Source of the DNA: Pseudeuparius sepicola
Taxonomy: Eukaryota > Arthropoda > Insecta > Coleoptera > Anthribidae
NCBI GenBank assembly: GCA_963920635.1
Contig: OY987301.1
Coordinates: forward strand, 15,604,501 to 15,668,500
Direction of reading: 5' to 3'
Length of the DNA: 64,000 nucleotides
Part shown: positions 43,901 through 52,012 of the stretch, piece by piece
Position numbering within the stretch: position 1 is the first letter of the stretch
How the letters are laid out: each line of letters starts with the position of its first letter
Notes under the pieces: model-generated
What the model was told of the DNA's origin: nothing
Database searches by the model: none
The model's input: only the letters and a program-made list of their open reading frames with translations
Made by a program: the position numbers and the translations under genes

Positions 43901-44560
43901 TAACGACAATAGTTATCTACAGTGACATATGCACCTAATAAGCTTTTTTTTGGTAAATATTTTTTACAAGTTTGTTCAGCGAATGTTCGGCCCTACGTCA
44001 CAACTCCCGTCCTTGTCTGACTCGCAAATATACGACCGATATGCATCGTATATTCACGAGTAAGACGCAAGGACGGGAGTTGTGACGTGGTGCCGAACAT
44101 TCGCTGAACAAACTGTATGTAGAATTAGGGACATATTTTAACGATTCTTTAGCTAATTATAATTACTGACTACAAAAGATAATACAATATTTACCAGTAA
44201 GTTTTATTAGTTTATCTGCTGGCGATTTTAATTGTTCTTTATTAAACTTCTAAAATTTCATAATTAAATCAAAAAAATCGACAATACACAGTTAAGTCGG
44301 CACAGTTAGGCAAGACTTTTATGTAAGCGCACCCGAATCGCCAAACTATTACGCATTTTAACAAAGAACCCACACTTTTAATGAATTTAATCAGAACTTT
44401 ATTAAAGGATTTATTTTAATTTCGGAAAATCACAAAACTTTAGCGGGTCCCTTCACCAAACATTTCAAACTTTTGTGCGTATATCCCTCCCGACTTACTC
44501 TTCCGCACAGATGACCGCCGACGCCGAGAGCACGCACACAAACACAAAATAAACCAGCAT
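28912..44560 (-). CDS. SMP-30/regucalcin-like secreted protein C, C-terminally extended
   Basis: Eight exons over 15.6 kb: 44560-44499 (signal peptide, MLVYFVFVCVLSASAVICAE), 40446-40149, 37171-37090, 34186-33961, 33871-33718, 29546-29337, 29280-29157 and 28955-28912. They encode about 399 aa, and all phases agree. Propeller and active-site residues are intact: Glu in HSEGPAWDD, Arg and Asn in SRFNDGK, Asn in VNISNGLVWN, Asp in NPDGMTVD. After the propeller ends (GDVVDGPIRK), two further exons add 55 residues, NLLAQIISSTNVLLPPP... to FWRSMMNAIRNLF, proline-rich then amphipathic. The donor for this step is the weak GTCTGA, which also creates a stop codon (29333-29331), so two C-termini are possible. 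Introns hold a DD41D transposon, a Penelope fragment and many MITEs. One MITE begins about 15 bp from the acceptor at 29547. Confidence 0.88.
29562..30061. mobile_element. Foldback MITE abutting a gene C splice acceptor
   Basis: Arms of about 150 bp are almost perfectly inverted, from ATTTTTACAGAAAGAAAGTT through CAACATCCAAGTTCTAATGG to CCCCTTATTAGGTTCATCAA, with a loop of about 170 bp. It starts about 15 bp upstream of the acceptor at 29548-29547, so in the gene C transcript the branch-point region must come from MITE sequence. Confidence 0.75.
30300..30363. repeat. Perfect 20-bp inverted repeat
   Basis: TATATCCTCCCATAATTTGTT and its exact complement AACAAATTATGGGAGGATATA flank a loop of about 20 bp. 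It sits just upstream of the Penelope fragment at 30481 and could be part of that element's end. Confidence 0.5.
30481..30886 (+). mobile_element. Penelope-like element, N-terminal fragment
   Basis: The translation ELTISEKLVLAKGLNFSVA, then LPEELGQEFRVRSKIILEKG, then (after a frameshift) AAIISLKSDRIIKILPAGKG and LNDLLNEGTYKRINKGPTTS matches the region upstream of the reverse transcriptase in Penelope-like ORFs. Stops and a frameshift show decay. It ends abruptly in TKIYKTLYR at the TA where the DD41D transposon is inserted. No continuation is seen beyond 32898. Confidence 0.65.
30887..32896 (+). mobile_element. Tc1/mariner-type transposon with long inverted repeats, apparently complete
   Basis: A 2010-bp element flanked by TA on both sides (30885-30886 and 32897-32898). 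The terminal inverted repeats start TACAGGGTGTTTCATAATTG and run several hundred bp with few mismatches, so insertion looks recent. The left arm holds about 125 bp (roughly 31078-31201) absent from the right arm. The right arm has a small 14-bp insertion near 32750. One intact transposase ORF lies between them. The element sits in intron 5 of SMP-30 gene C, opposite in orientation, and breaks a Penelope fragment. Confidence 0.88.
31450..32520 (+). CDS. DD41D-type mariner transposase with DUF4817-like N terminus
   Basis: A 356-aa uninterrupted transposase. Residues 8-57 (YMYGLADGNAFEARRLYAER onward) match the DUF4817-type helix-turn-helix. Residues 72-115 look like a second HTH. The catalytic core has Asp157 in LFTDEASF, Asp248 in FMHDGAPAH and Asp290 in SPDLNSLDYFLW. 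The 41 residues between the second and third Asp give DD41D spacing, unlike DD34D mariners or DD34E Tc1. The ATG at 31450 is the first in frame inside the inverted repeats. No stop or frameshift is seen, so activity is possible. Related C-terminal fragments occur at 34626-34817 and 63671-63925. Confidence 0.88.
   Translation: MFENAEFADIHYMYGLADGNAFEARRLYAERFPQRIVPDARTFSSVHRRLREKGCFKPDHHLKGAQRIARTEETEIAVLNSVEQNPEISTRKIASNLNISHILVWRILHDFLLYPYHIQRVQALLPRDFPFRINFCQWFIQKIVENPLFDREVLFTDEASFSRNAIRNFHNNHFWAEENPHAIVEVNHQEQFSVNVWAGIVDDYLIGPFFLPGRLNGENYRHFLENDLPVLLEDVPVLIRNRMWFMHDGAPAHFSVLARAYLDQNYNNRWIGRVGTELWPPRSPDLNSLDYFLWGHLKTLVYSTPIQTEEELRNRITDSCNTIRNTPGIFQRVRESMRRRVEACILAGGRHFQHLI
33061..33146 (+). 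pseudogene. THAP zinc-finger exon remnant
   Basis: The translation TTVNGSAFGCKSRSEKQEPG ISFHR before an AG|GTAAAT donor (33146/33147) matches the first exon of THAP domains (C-SAFGC-nrs-gisFHRFP), which are found in P-element-type transposases and host THAP proteins. The first zinc-ligand Cys is replaced by Gly. The only nearby ATG is in another frame. No downstream exon was found, so it is most likely a relic. Confidence 0.5.
34300..35096. mobile_element. MITE derived from a DUF4817-type mariner, with transposase tail
   Basis: TA-flanked inverted arms of about 170 bp, from TACACTGTGTTCATTT through TGTACAGGTCATGTTGACAA to the inverse. The centre (34626-34817, plus) still encodes YKTPPTKIEDLKNIITEECQ ... 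CLATNGAHFENVIK, the C-terminal end of a transposase like the one at 31450. The element is therefore an internal-deletion derivative. It lies in intron 3 of gene C, just upstream of exon 4. Confidence 0.75.
37452..38105. mobile_element. Foldback MITE in intron 2 of gene C
   Basis: Inverted arms run from TACAGGGTTTTCCAAATC through ATGTGGCCTAAAATGCTTAG and TCGATGTACAGGATGTTAAA. The right arm ends near ACACGGTATA. No coding capacity. Confidence 0.6.
39060..39190. repeat. Half copy of the 39577-39806 foldback
   Basis: GGGACAAAATGCTTTGGTAA, AACTAGTTTCCAATATCTAA and the GACC-type centre repeat the arm of the neighbouring foldback. This copy stops where the ribozyme-bearing insertion begins at about 39185. 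Confidence 0.55.
39185..39245 (-). ncRNA. Hammerhead-ribozyme-like motif (type I)
   Basis: On the minus strand: CTGAGGA (39234-39228, fits CUGANGA), stem II GGGC-CAACAA-GCCC (39227-39214), GAAA (39213-39210), stem III CAGG-TA-CCTG, then the cleavage triplet GTC (39200-39198). Stem I can form partially between TACGTCTGC and GTGGTCTGC, with an internal loop as usual for type I. All core nucleotides of the motif are present. Activity is untested. Confidence 0.65.
39185..39576 (-). mobile_element. Short SINE- or retrozyme-like insertion
   Basis: A block of about 390 bp, clearly more GC-rich than its surroundings, lies between two copies of a foldback. Read on the minus strand it starts with a tRNA-like stretch (TTTGGCTATATACG and, 40 bp on, GATTCGATCCC, resembling pol III A and B boxes) and ends with a hammerhead-ribozyme motif. 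No reading frame. Such arrangements occur in hammerhead-bearing nonautonomous retroelements. The exact ends are uncertain. Confidence 0.45.
39577..39806. mobile_element. Foldback element
   Basis: TAGTGTCCCCATTATAATTT at the left and AAATTATAATGGGGACACTA at the right enclose near-perfect arms, including GCATATGGGACAAAATGCTT. About 230 bp, no coding capacity. It lies about 340 bp before exon 2 of gene C, in intron 2. Confidence 0.65.
40588..40816. repeat. Interspersed repeat, copy 1
   Basis: Matches 48548-48745 in the same orientation: TTATACTTCTTGGAAAA, GGCTAGCGC, GAATAAAAA-ACCGAATATAT and AAAGTAAACTAAATTTAAGA. A further matching part lies at 42290-42440 versus 48840-49010 (CTTTGAAATAATTTGAGAGT). 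The foldback element 40819-42037 is inserted between these two parts. Confidence 0.65.
40819..42037. mobile_element. Large palindromic MITE with a second MITE at its centre
   Basis: TA-flanked element with ends TACAGGGTGGCCCACCACGA and its inverse. The arms are about 420 bp and nearly identical, so each carries the same spurious 73-codon frame in opposite orientation (40924-41145 and 41711-41932). At the axis is a second TA-flanked element, 41242-41611. It lies in intron 1 of gene C. Confidence 0.8.
41242..41611. mobile_element. MITE nested at the palindrome axis
   Basis: A 370-bp foldback with ends TACAGGGTGTTCACAAAATA and its inverse, flanked by TA (41240-41241 and 41612-41613). It is inserted almost exactly at the centre of the outer palindrome. 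Confidence 0.75.
43969..44113. repeat. Hairpin repeat in intron 1 of gene C
   Basis: TTTGTTCAGCGAATGTTCGG, then ACGTCACAACTCCCGTCCTT, pair with their inverse. The loop contains CGATATGCATCG. About 145 bp; the terminal duplication is unclear. Confidence 0.55.
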
Positions 44561-44886
44561 TTTTCAAGTGCGCGCGGGAAACAAAAACAAAAACTAGCGC
44601 CCACCGAAAACAAACTACATCTATCTGCGGCAGATTCAAAATTAAACCGAACGAATCGAGGCAAAAAGCGCTAATGCCTGGACACTGTAGCCGGCGCTCG
44701 GTCTGACCGGCATGGGCGTACGCCTGGTGGGGAGGACGGGGGAGGAACTTTTTGTCAAGGAAACGATCGGGCACGCGTGTCGGAGAATCCACACGTTTTT
44801 AAACCACGAAACGATCTGTTGCAAGCGGAACCGATGAGGGCATCTGGATATTTAGAAAACAGAATAGGGAACCGAAAATATTATTA
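44561..44886 (-). promoter_or_regulatory. Promoter region of SMP-30 gene C
   Basis: The 300 bp upstream of the gene C start codon is visibly richer in CpG and GC than its surroundings (for example CGCCTGGTGGGGAGGACGG). No TATA box like those of A and D is seen. A 1.2-kb palindromic MITE begins at 44887, so the promoter is short or partly MITE-derived. Confidence 0.35.
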
Positions 44887-46057
44887 TACAGGGTGATTCA
44901 GTTTTATTCTGCGACACTTCAACAGGTGACAGAAAACCAAAAAATAACCGCACTTTCTTTTATAAACTATATCATTTTAAGGCCTAATTAGAAAGTTACA
45001 GGGTGTTAAAATTTTAAGAAACATGTGGTCTTTATTGAATATTTACCAAACTAGTTGAGATATTTCAGTCATATTTGGTACACGTTATAACGGCATGGGT
45101 TAGCATAAAACCTGTTAATATCAACCATCTTGAACAACCAGTGGCGTAGAAATGGGTAATTAGTATAATTTATTTTAGAAAAAAAATAGAACCACGTTGT
45201 ATTGCAATAAAATGTATTCAATTTCTTATGTAAATTTTAATTATAAACAAAAATGCCCTCCTGGTAATTTTTTGTATGTGTCATGGTTTCGTGGAAAATT
45301 TGATTTTTTGTATTATTTCGGGGTATTTCTGAAAAATTAACTAAAATATTTGTTCCATAAGTATCACTTAAAGTGGAAATAATGTGTTTGCTACTTGAAA
45401 TAAAGTAACTTTTTCCAATAAACTTACCTATTTAAGGCTATACTTTTGAAGATACAGGGTCTAATACATTTAAGGAAGATGCAATTAATGTTAAGCTCTG
45501 TATCTTGAAAAGTAAAACCTTGAATGGGTAAGTTTATTGGCAAAAGTTACTGCATTTAAAGTAAGAAACACATTTTTTCTACTTTGAGTGTTACTTATGG
45601 AGCGAAATTTTAAGTACCTACCCCGAAATAATACGAAAAAATCAAATTTGCTATGAAACCATGACACATGGAATAATGCTAAGAGAACGTTTTTGTTTAC
45701 AATTAAAATTTACATAAGAAATTGAATACATTTTATTACTATACAAGGTGGTTCATTTTTTTTTTCTAAAAACAATTATACTAATTACCCACTTCTACGC
45801 CACTGGTTGTTCAAGGTGTTTGATATTAACAGGTTTTATGCTAACCCATGCCGTTATAACGTGTACCAAATATGACTTAAATATCTCAACTAGTTTGGTA
45901 AATATTCAATAAATTCCACATATTTCTTACAACTTTAGCACCCTGTAACTTTTTATAAGGCCTTAAAATGATATAGTTTATAGAAAAAAGTGCGGTTATT
46001 TTTTGGTTTTTCTATCACCTGTTGAAATGTCGCAGAATAAAACTGAATCACCCTGTA
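44887..46057. mobile_element. Palindromic MITE upstream of gene C
   Basis: TA-flanked (44885-44886 and 46058-46059), ends TACAGGGTGATTCAGTTTTA and its inverse. The arms of about 550 bp are closely matched, including CAACCAGTGGCGTAGAA and GGTTTTATGCTAACCCATG. No coding capacity. Confidence 0.8.
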
Positions 46058-46740
46058 TATAAATAAAATACAACATATTTATAATTGTAACAACAACGGA
46101 TATTATCCGCTATTAAATAAATGATGATTATTATTATAAAGTTGTTGCTTTACTAGAAAATAAAAATATTCATAAAAAAATTGTAAACTGAAGAAAATTG
46201 TTGTTATTGCAAATTATGTGTCAAGAAACGAATAATCCATTATTAACCAGCAACCAGCAACCTCTGTGTACCTTAAGTAGAAAGTAGGTACAATAAAAAA
46301 GTTGATTTTAGTAATATGAAAGGTCATGTTTTAGGTCCTAAAAAGCAAATAATATGATGTAATTAATTGCATTTTTTATGAAGTATATCATGCCTCCTAG
46401 TTCTATTATTAGATTTTTTTAATACAAACCAAAATATTGCGAAGGAAATATTGAAAAAGAGAAAAGCTGTGTATAATTCACTCATACTGCTTGTGTCCAA
46501 TAAGATATAGCTCCTTTCTTAAAGAAGCAACCAAGCTCATGCCATTATATTGCGGTAAATGCTTTTGGGAATTATTATTGCAAAGCGATAAATCTCAAGG
46601 AAATTGAACACTTCGTTGTCTGGCAACCGCGGATCTGTTCAATACATACATCGACTTACCAAAATTAGTCTGTTTTGCATGCACTGTTCTTCATTTATAT
46701 AATTTATACATTGCTAAACTGTTTACATTAGACCCCTGTA

Positions 46741-47091
46741 TACAGGATAATTTCTCGAGAACTACCTCCACGATCTTCTCGTTTAGTCCTACAAAAAAAA
46801 AACGTAAAGAGGAAAAACGTGGCACTGGACAGCTTTATGCAACCATCAGGTGCTCCAAAAGTTTCCGAAAATTGCACAGGGCCTTCGGCTGTCTCGAGGC
46901 CATCAAAATATTTACGGGTTATTTTAGTTTTGCGCGAGATGTTAGCCATGCGTATTGCGTGCCCATTTCTTTTTTAGCGCCCCCTTGCTGTCTAAAATTG
47001 TCATATTCTGTTTTCATGCGTTTTTTATGGGACGCAAAATGAACGAGAAAATCACGGTGATGTGGTAGTCGTCAAAAAATCATTCTCTATT
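46741..47091. mobile_element. Diverged MITE, TACAGGATGATTTTTT family
   Basis: TACAGGATAATTTCTCG at the left and the AAAAAATCATTCTCTA end at the right, plus interior GGCACTGGACAGCTTTATG and CTTCGGCTGTCTCGAGGCCA, match the family of 17889-18662, but this copy is shorter and older. Confidence 0.55.
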
Positions 47092-49460
47092 TATGACACA
47101 CATTAAGAAAATAAATCAGTGTTACAAGGTGAAAAAATCGGGCCCACGTCATGTTGTTTGTATAAGTTGGACGCTCTAGTCGGAGCTGTCACTTTCGCAA
47201 TAATTCAGAACAGTAAACTCGTTTAAAATGAATCGTTTTGGAGATATAAATATACAAAGAACATAAGAAAGTGATCGTATTCGCAAAATATTCTCAACAA
47301 GAACCACCCGTGCCTAAAAGTTTTCTTGATACATTTATTCTCGAGCTCTATTTTATGTTCTTGAGCAAGATCACTGGCGAAAATTAGCCTTTTATTTTCA
47401 GGTAAAATCCCTAGAGATTCTAGGGATTTTCTAATTTTATATCATTTATATTATTTTCTCCTTGTTGTTGGCACTGATCAAACTGGTTGGCGTTGAGATT
47501 GACAGAAATTAACAATAGAAATAATTTATAGAAGTATAGGTGCATAGATTGTCTCATTTCTAAATAACGAAGTTTTAAAAATATTTAGTTTTCTATTACC
47601 TATTAACTTTTGTCCCATGAAATTACAAAAATATATTCTTGATATCTATTCTATACGCGATCACTTTCTCGTTTCACTTGCTTTTATTTTCAAATGAAAC
47701 AGCTAAGAAAAACAAATTATAGGTCTCTTGGTAGATATGAGACCAGTTTTTTCTAAGAAATCGATTTACAAGGCTTTTTCCCTCATACAAAGTTTCTTTT
47801 AAAAAGTATTATGGTAATGTTACGTATAGTTATATACCTACATGTGTGTGGATATACAATTTACAATGATTAGAAGTTTTCACCATCAGAAAATCAACTT
47901 TCTTTTCCTTAATAACGTCAAATTATAAATTCCAAAGGTACCTATTGGTACTTTTAATTCATATATTTTTTGGAAGAACCGCCCATGGTGACACTACACG
48001 GTTCGCGGATCGGCGATGTAACCGCTCGCTGTTATAAGACCAAAATGAATATAGGTGTTGAAAGAAAAAATCGGCAGTGTTCATTTGCAACTGGTCCGCA
48101 ATCGCACGTCAAATCAAATTTCACCGATTATCGGTAATTGACTTCAATTTAGAAACACGATTTTATGGGAGGCGTGCAACGTCGTGTGGGCGATATGCAA
48201 CCCCCCGTGTGGAGAAATCCGAAAACCTTCAAGGCTGCATGCAGTTCCCGCAACCGCGTATAGGTTGACACGGTTGGTTTTTCTGCAGTGGTTTTCTTCG
48301 GGACTGGTAGGCCGGAGCTCTGCCAAACCGCATTTATAAGATCTGTGGTTCTGGTTGAGCGGTCGTATTGGGTGGAAAAGGCGTTTCCTAAAATCGTAGT
48401 TGCGTCTGAAGGAATTTTGTTTGTTAAGACGGCGTCTACCTCGTTTTTGTTACTATGGAAACGAGTTTAAGTTTGGAAATGTCAGATAATGTTATAGTTA
48501 ATAATAATTCTAGTTAATAATAATTATTAAAGAAATAATAAATACGAAATTTATTTTTTATTATACTTCTTTGAAAACACCTTATTTTCATCTGTTTTAG
48601 CAATAATGAAAGATGGGGGTTTTCGGGCTAGCGCACGGAAACAGCGCATGGAAAACCTTTCCGTGCGCTGAATAAAAACACCGAATATATGGCTTTAAAA
48701 TAGAAATTTACAGCAAAGTAAACTAAATTTAAGAAACTCTATATGCTCTCTGATATTTAGCATATACCTATTTTGTATTTTAATTCCTAAGTGTTTCAGT
48801 ATTTAGATACATTTCTGTAATATTTTTGACGTTTTATTCACCTTCTCTGACAATAACTGATTTACAACAAAGCACCTTTGAAATAATTTGAGAGTAACCA
48901 TGGAAACGCATCATACATACTAAGCACTATATTGTCTGCATTGTTTATTTTTTTGTCAATTAAATTTATTATAATATGCCGATAAAATGTTTTAAGTTTC
49001 CGTTTTCACAGAAGTATAATAAAAAATATCGTTCATTACACGTCCAGAAATAGATTTTTCCTGCTTGCATGACTTCTCGTGTTCGGCTGCGCCTCACACG
49101 GGAATTTACGCGCGCACGGAAAACTCTTTATTTCCAGACTCGTAATGAAATATAATATTGTATCATGGTGTAAGGTGTCAGTTGAAAAAATATTGTAGGT
49201 ACAGGGCCTTCCCGAGAAAACTCCGACCTCCCTATTATTTCCCTAATTTTTGCAGATACTTAGAAAAACAGGTTTATTATATAAAATTTGCAACGATATA
49301 ATAACATGTTGATATTATTTGCGTTTCCCTTTAGCAAGTTAGTTATGTGGACCTAAATTTACAAAAAAAAAACATTTAGGTACGATATCGCAGTTAGCAA
49401 TGAATTTAAGGAAATTCATAGTTTTCTGTAGCATAAATAATGGTATATTACAACTTTACA
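47092..49460. other. Intergenic region with the second copy of the 40.6-kb repeat
   Basis: 48548-49010 is the second copy of the repeat at 40588-40816 and 42290-42440. No coding exon is recognised elsewhere. Short open frames at 48077-48470 look random. Confidence 0.4.
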
Positions 49461-51175
49461 CCATAACTTTCAGTTATCCAAGCTTTCGCTCAAAAAAAAG
49501 TTAAAAATATAATTCTATTGGTCCTAAGTTCTATGGTTTACAAAGATCCACAATCCAAATTTACCATTAAGACCTATCATTTCTTGTATTGATGCTCCTA
49601 ATCAAAACAAAACATTGCCTTTTGCGAAATTTTGACAAAATCTTATAACACTGATAACGAACGTTTTGTTAAAGATTCTTTGATTTTTCTGAATTTATAA
49701 ACAATAAAAAATTACCAGACAATTTTGTTTTAGTTAGACTTGATGTAGTATCTCTTTTAGTAACATTTCTATAGCTTTATTAAAAAAAGGATAATTAAAC
49801 ATTGGCACAATATTTCTAATAACTGTAAATTGGACCAGGATTTTTTCCTTGAATGTTTGGCATTTATTTTTGTTTCAATGATGTTTTCTTTAAACAAATC
49901 TTTGAAACTCCTATGGGAAGTTCAATATCTCCAATAATTGCTCAATATGTCATGGATGATTTTTTTTAGTTGAATCTTTAGCTAAGCTTTCTTTCAATGT
50001 ATTTTTTATTAAAAAATATGTTGATGACATTATTTGTTCAGTTCCTTTTGATAAAATCAATGAAATTTTAGATACCTTTAATAATTATGACAAAAATTTA
50101 CAACTAAGTAATTCTATTCCTTTTTTAGATAATAAAATTATAAGAAAAATTTATAATGTTTTCATAACAGATTGGTATATAAAACTTTATAACTCAGGAA
50201 GATATATCAATTATTATTTTTATCACAGTAATAACATGAAATTAAATCTTAAAAGTGTCCAAAGAAATCAAAATTATCCTCAAGGGTTTAATACTAATTA
50301 CAAATCTATACCCTACATCAAAGAACTTACCCCAAAAATTACTGATTGCTTTAGGAACGAAGATATAAAAAATGCTTTGAGAAATGTAAAACCTATTGCT
50401 AATTTATACACCGGACTAAAAGATTTCACCCTTATCCTTAATCGATCTAATATACTTAGTTTATTGCCTTTCTTGCTATAACTGTAATTTAAAATATGTA
50501 GGTCAAACATCACAAAAGAATAAGGAAAGAACACTACAATGAATTTCGGGACATAAAAGTGATAGTAAATTAAATAAAAATACCTACTTCTGCCCTTTCC
50601 GAACATGTTACTTTTACGGGAAATAAAAATAATTTTGATAATGCTAAAATCCTACAATACGAACAAAATTACTATAAAAGACTATTTCTAGAGATGGTTG
50701 AAATTAATAAAGAAGGGTTCGCTATGAATAAAAGAACAGACATAGACATACAAGATTCAAGTATACTAATTTATTCTTACATTTTTTTAGAATTTGATAA
50801 AACATAAATAATTTTTTCTAACCATAAGCATTTTCTGCTTTCTCTTTTGAAAAATATATAACCTTAAATTGTTTCTAATAACATTTTCGTTTGTCAATCC
50901 AAGCTTTTGTTTAGAACTTGTTGCTATAAACAAAATTGTCATTCATTCAATACAAATTTTATACAACCTTTTTCTATTTTCTGTCCCTGTCGTCATTCCA
51001 TGATTTTCAGCAATTTTGTACCAAGTGTCATAAAATGTATTATTACAGCATAACCATAAATCAATTGTAAGCATCTTTTGAAAAATTTCCACAGCCATTT
51101 ATAAGAATAATTATTACTACCTTTTAGCCCTGATGAAGCTCTCAAAGTAAGAGCGAATGCTTGGATAACTTATGG
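49461..51175 (+). mobile_element. Penelope-like retroelement, degenerate copy with RT and GIY-YIG regions
   Basis: The six-frame reading gives an RT fingerprint broken by frameshifts: PLRPIISCIDAPNQN, then RIIKHWHNISNNCKLDQDFF, then TPMGSSISPIIAQYVMDDF, then KKYVDDIICSVP (YVDD at 50017-50028). LYNSGRYINYY follows, and then a GIY-YIG endonuclease segment NLKYVGQTSQK near 50490. This order is typical of Penelope-like elements. The right flank carries a hammerhead-like core. The left flank (49461-49490) holds the same terminal sequence in inverted orientation, as these elements often show. Many stops mean it is inactive. Confidence 0.8.
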
Positions 51176-51180
51176 GGTAA
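51122..51180 (+). ncRNA. Hammerhead-ribozyme-like core of the Penelope element
   Basis: CTGATGA (51130-51136), a stem of GCTCT and AGAGC with loop CAAAGTA (51138-51154), then GAA (51155-51157). Flanks CTTTTAGCC and GGGGTAAAG can pair partly as stem I. GAAT replaces the usual GAAA, and stem III is weak, so this copy is probably decayed. Hammerheads at Penelope ends are known. The inverted left flank retains GAAA. Confidence 0.5.
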
Positions 51181-51447
51181 AGTTTTAATATACCATTATA
51201 TATTCATATTTATATATTTATGCTAAATAAACCTGTGAAATTCCTTAGATTGTGAATCTTCATAGCAGTGATCTTCTATATAGTTAGCAATGAAATTAAG
51301 TAGGATTTTTGATGTGGAATTCTTATTGATCTGTCTCATTCCTCATTACAACGGTGTAAATTAGTAATGTCGAATGTTTCTTTTTTACATAGGTACTTCA
51401 TGTCTTGCGATTTTTTAATTTTTAGTTCTTGCGGTGCAAAAATAGCT

Positions 51448-51525
51448 TGTGTACCACGGGACCTAAAGTGATTCTTAATCTTCACTGTCGGGATTAAAAG
51501 ACGCGCCTTGGGCCCTTGGTACATA
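51448..51525. repeat. Hairpin with CCCTTGGTAC end
   Basis: TGTACCACGGGACCTAAAGT and GCCTTGGGCCCTTGGTACA form an imperfect stem. It resembles the terminal foldbacks of the repeats at 4419-5037 and 20526-21122 and may be a solo end of a related element. Confidence 0.4.
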
Positions 51526-51945
51526 TTATACTATTTAGCCTATATTTTTAAATGTACCTAAATCCCACAAAAAGCACTGTTTTACCTGCAGCTATAAAGT
51601 CAGTTGCAATAAGATATTTTCTGTTCCACCAGTTATCCCCTACAGTAATTATACCTATCAAAGTAAATTATCAATTTGCAAATTCTCGATTAAACGTTTA
51701 AGGCGACATTAAAAGTTTCGCAAAAACATAAATCGACCGATTGGTGCGCGAATATTCTTCAAATTCCTTTCCTATTACTCGGCAGTTTCGTAAATTCGGA
51801 TCCAACCTAGAATTTTAATTTTTTTGCGGTCACATCCCCCCTTTGGCTAACTGGAACACCCACGATAGTATTGCAAATGGACACTCTTGACTTAACTTTT
51901 TGTTGGCGTAATTACAGTTTGCTTAATTTAATATCAGCAATAAGA

Positions 51946-51953
51946 CTTATAAG
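51946..51953 (+). promoter_or_regulatory. TATA-like box of SMP-30 gene D
   Basis: CTTATAAG lies 60 bp upstream of the gene D start codon and is identical to the octamer upstream of gene A. Confidence 0.4.
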
Positions 51954-52012
51954 TTTGCAAAAACCGTACAACCACGCTTAAACGGGAAAGTCACTCCGCG
52001 AAAGCAAAAAAA

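Noticed and set aside
44430..44824. Three overlapping minus-strand frames with cysteine-rich translations
   Set aside because: Only the third frame, from 44560, gives a signal peptide and a donor in the right phase for gene C. The others are GC-rich shadows.
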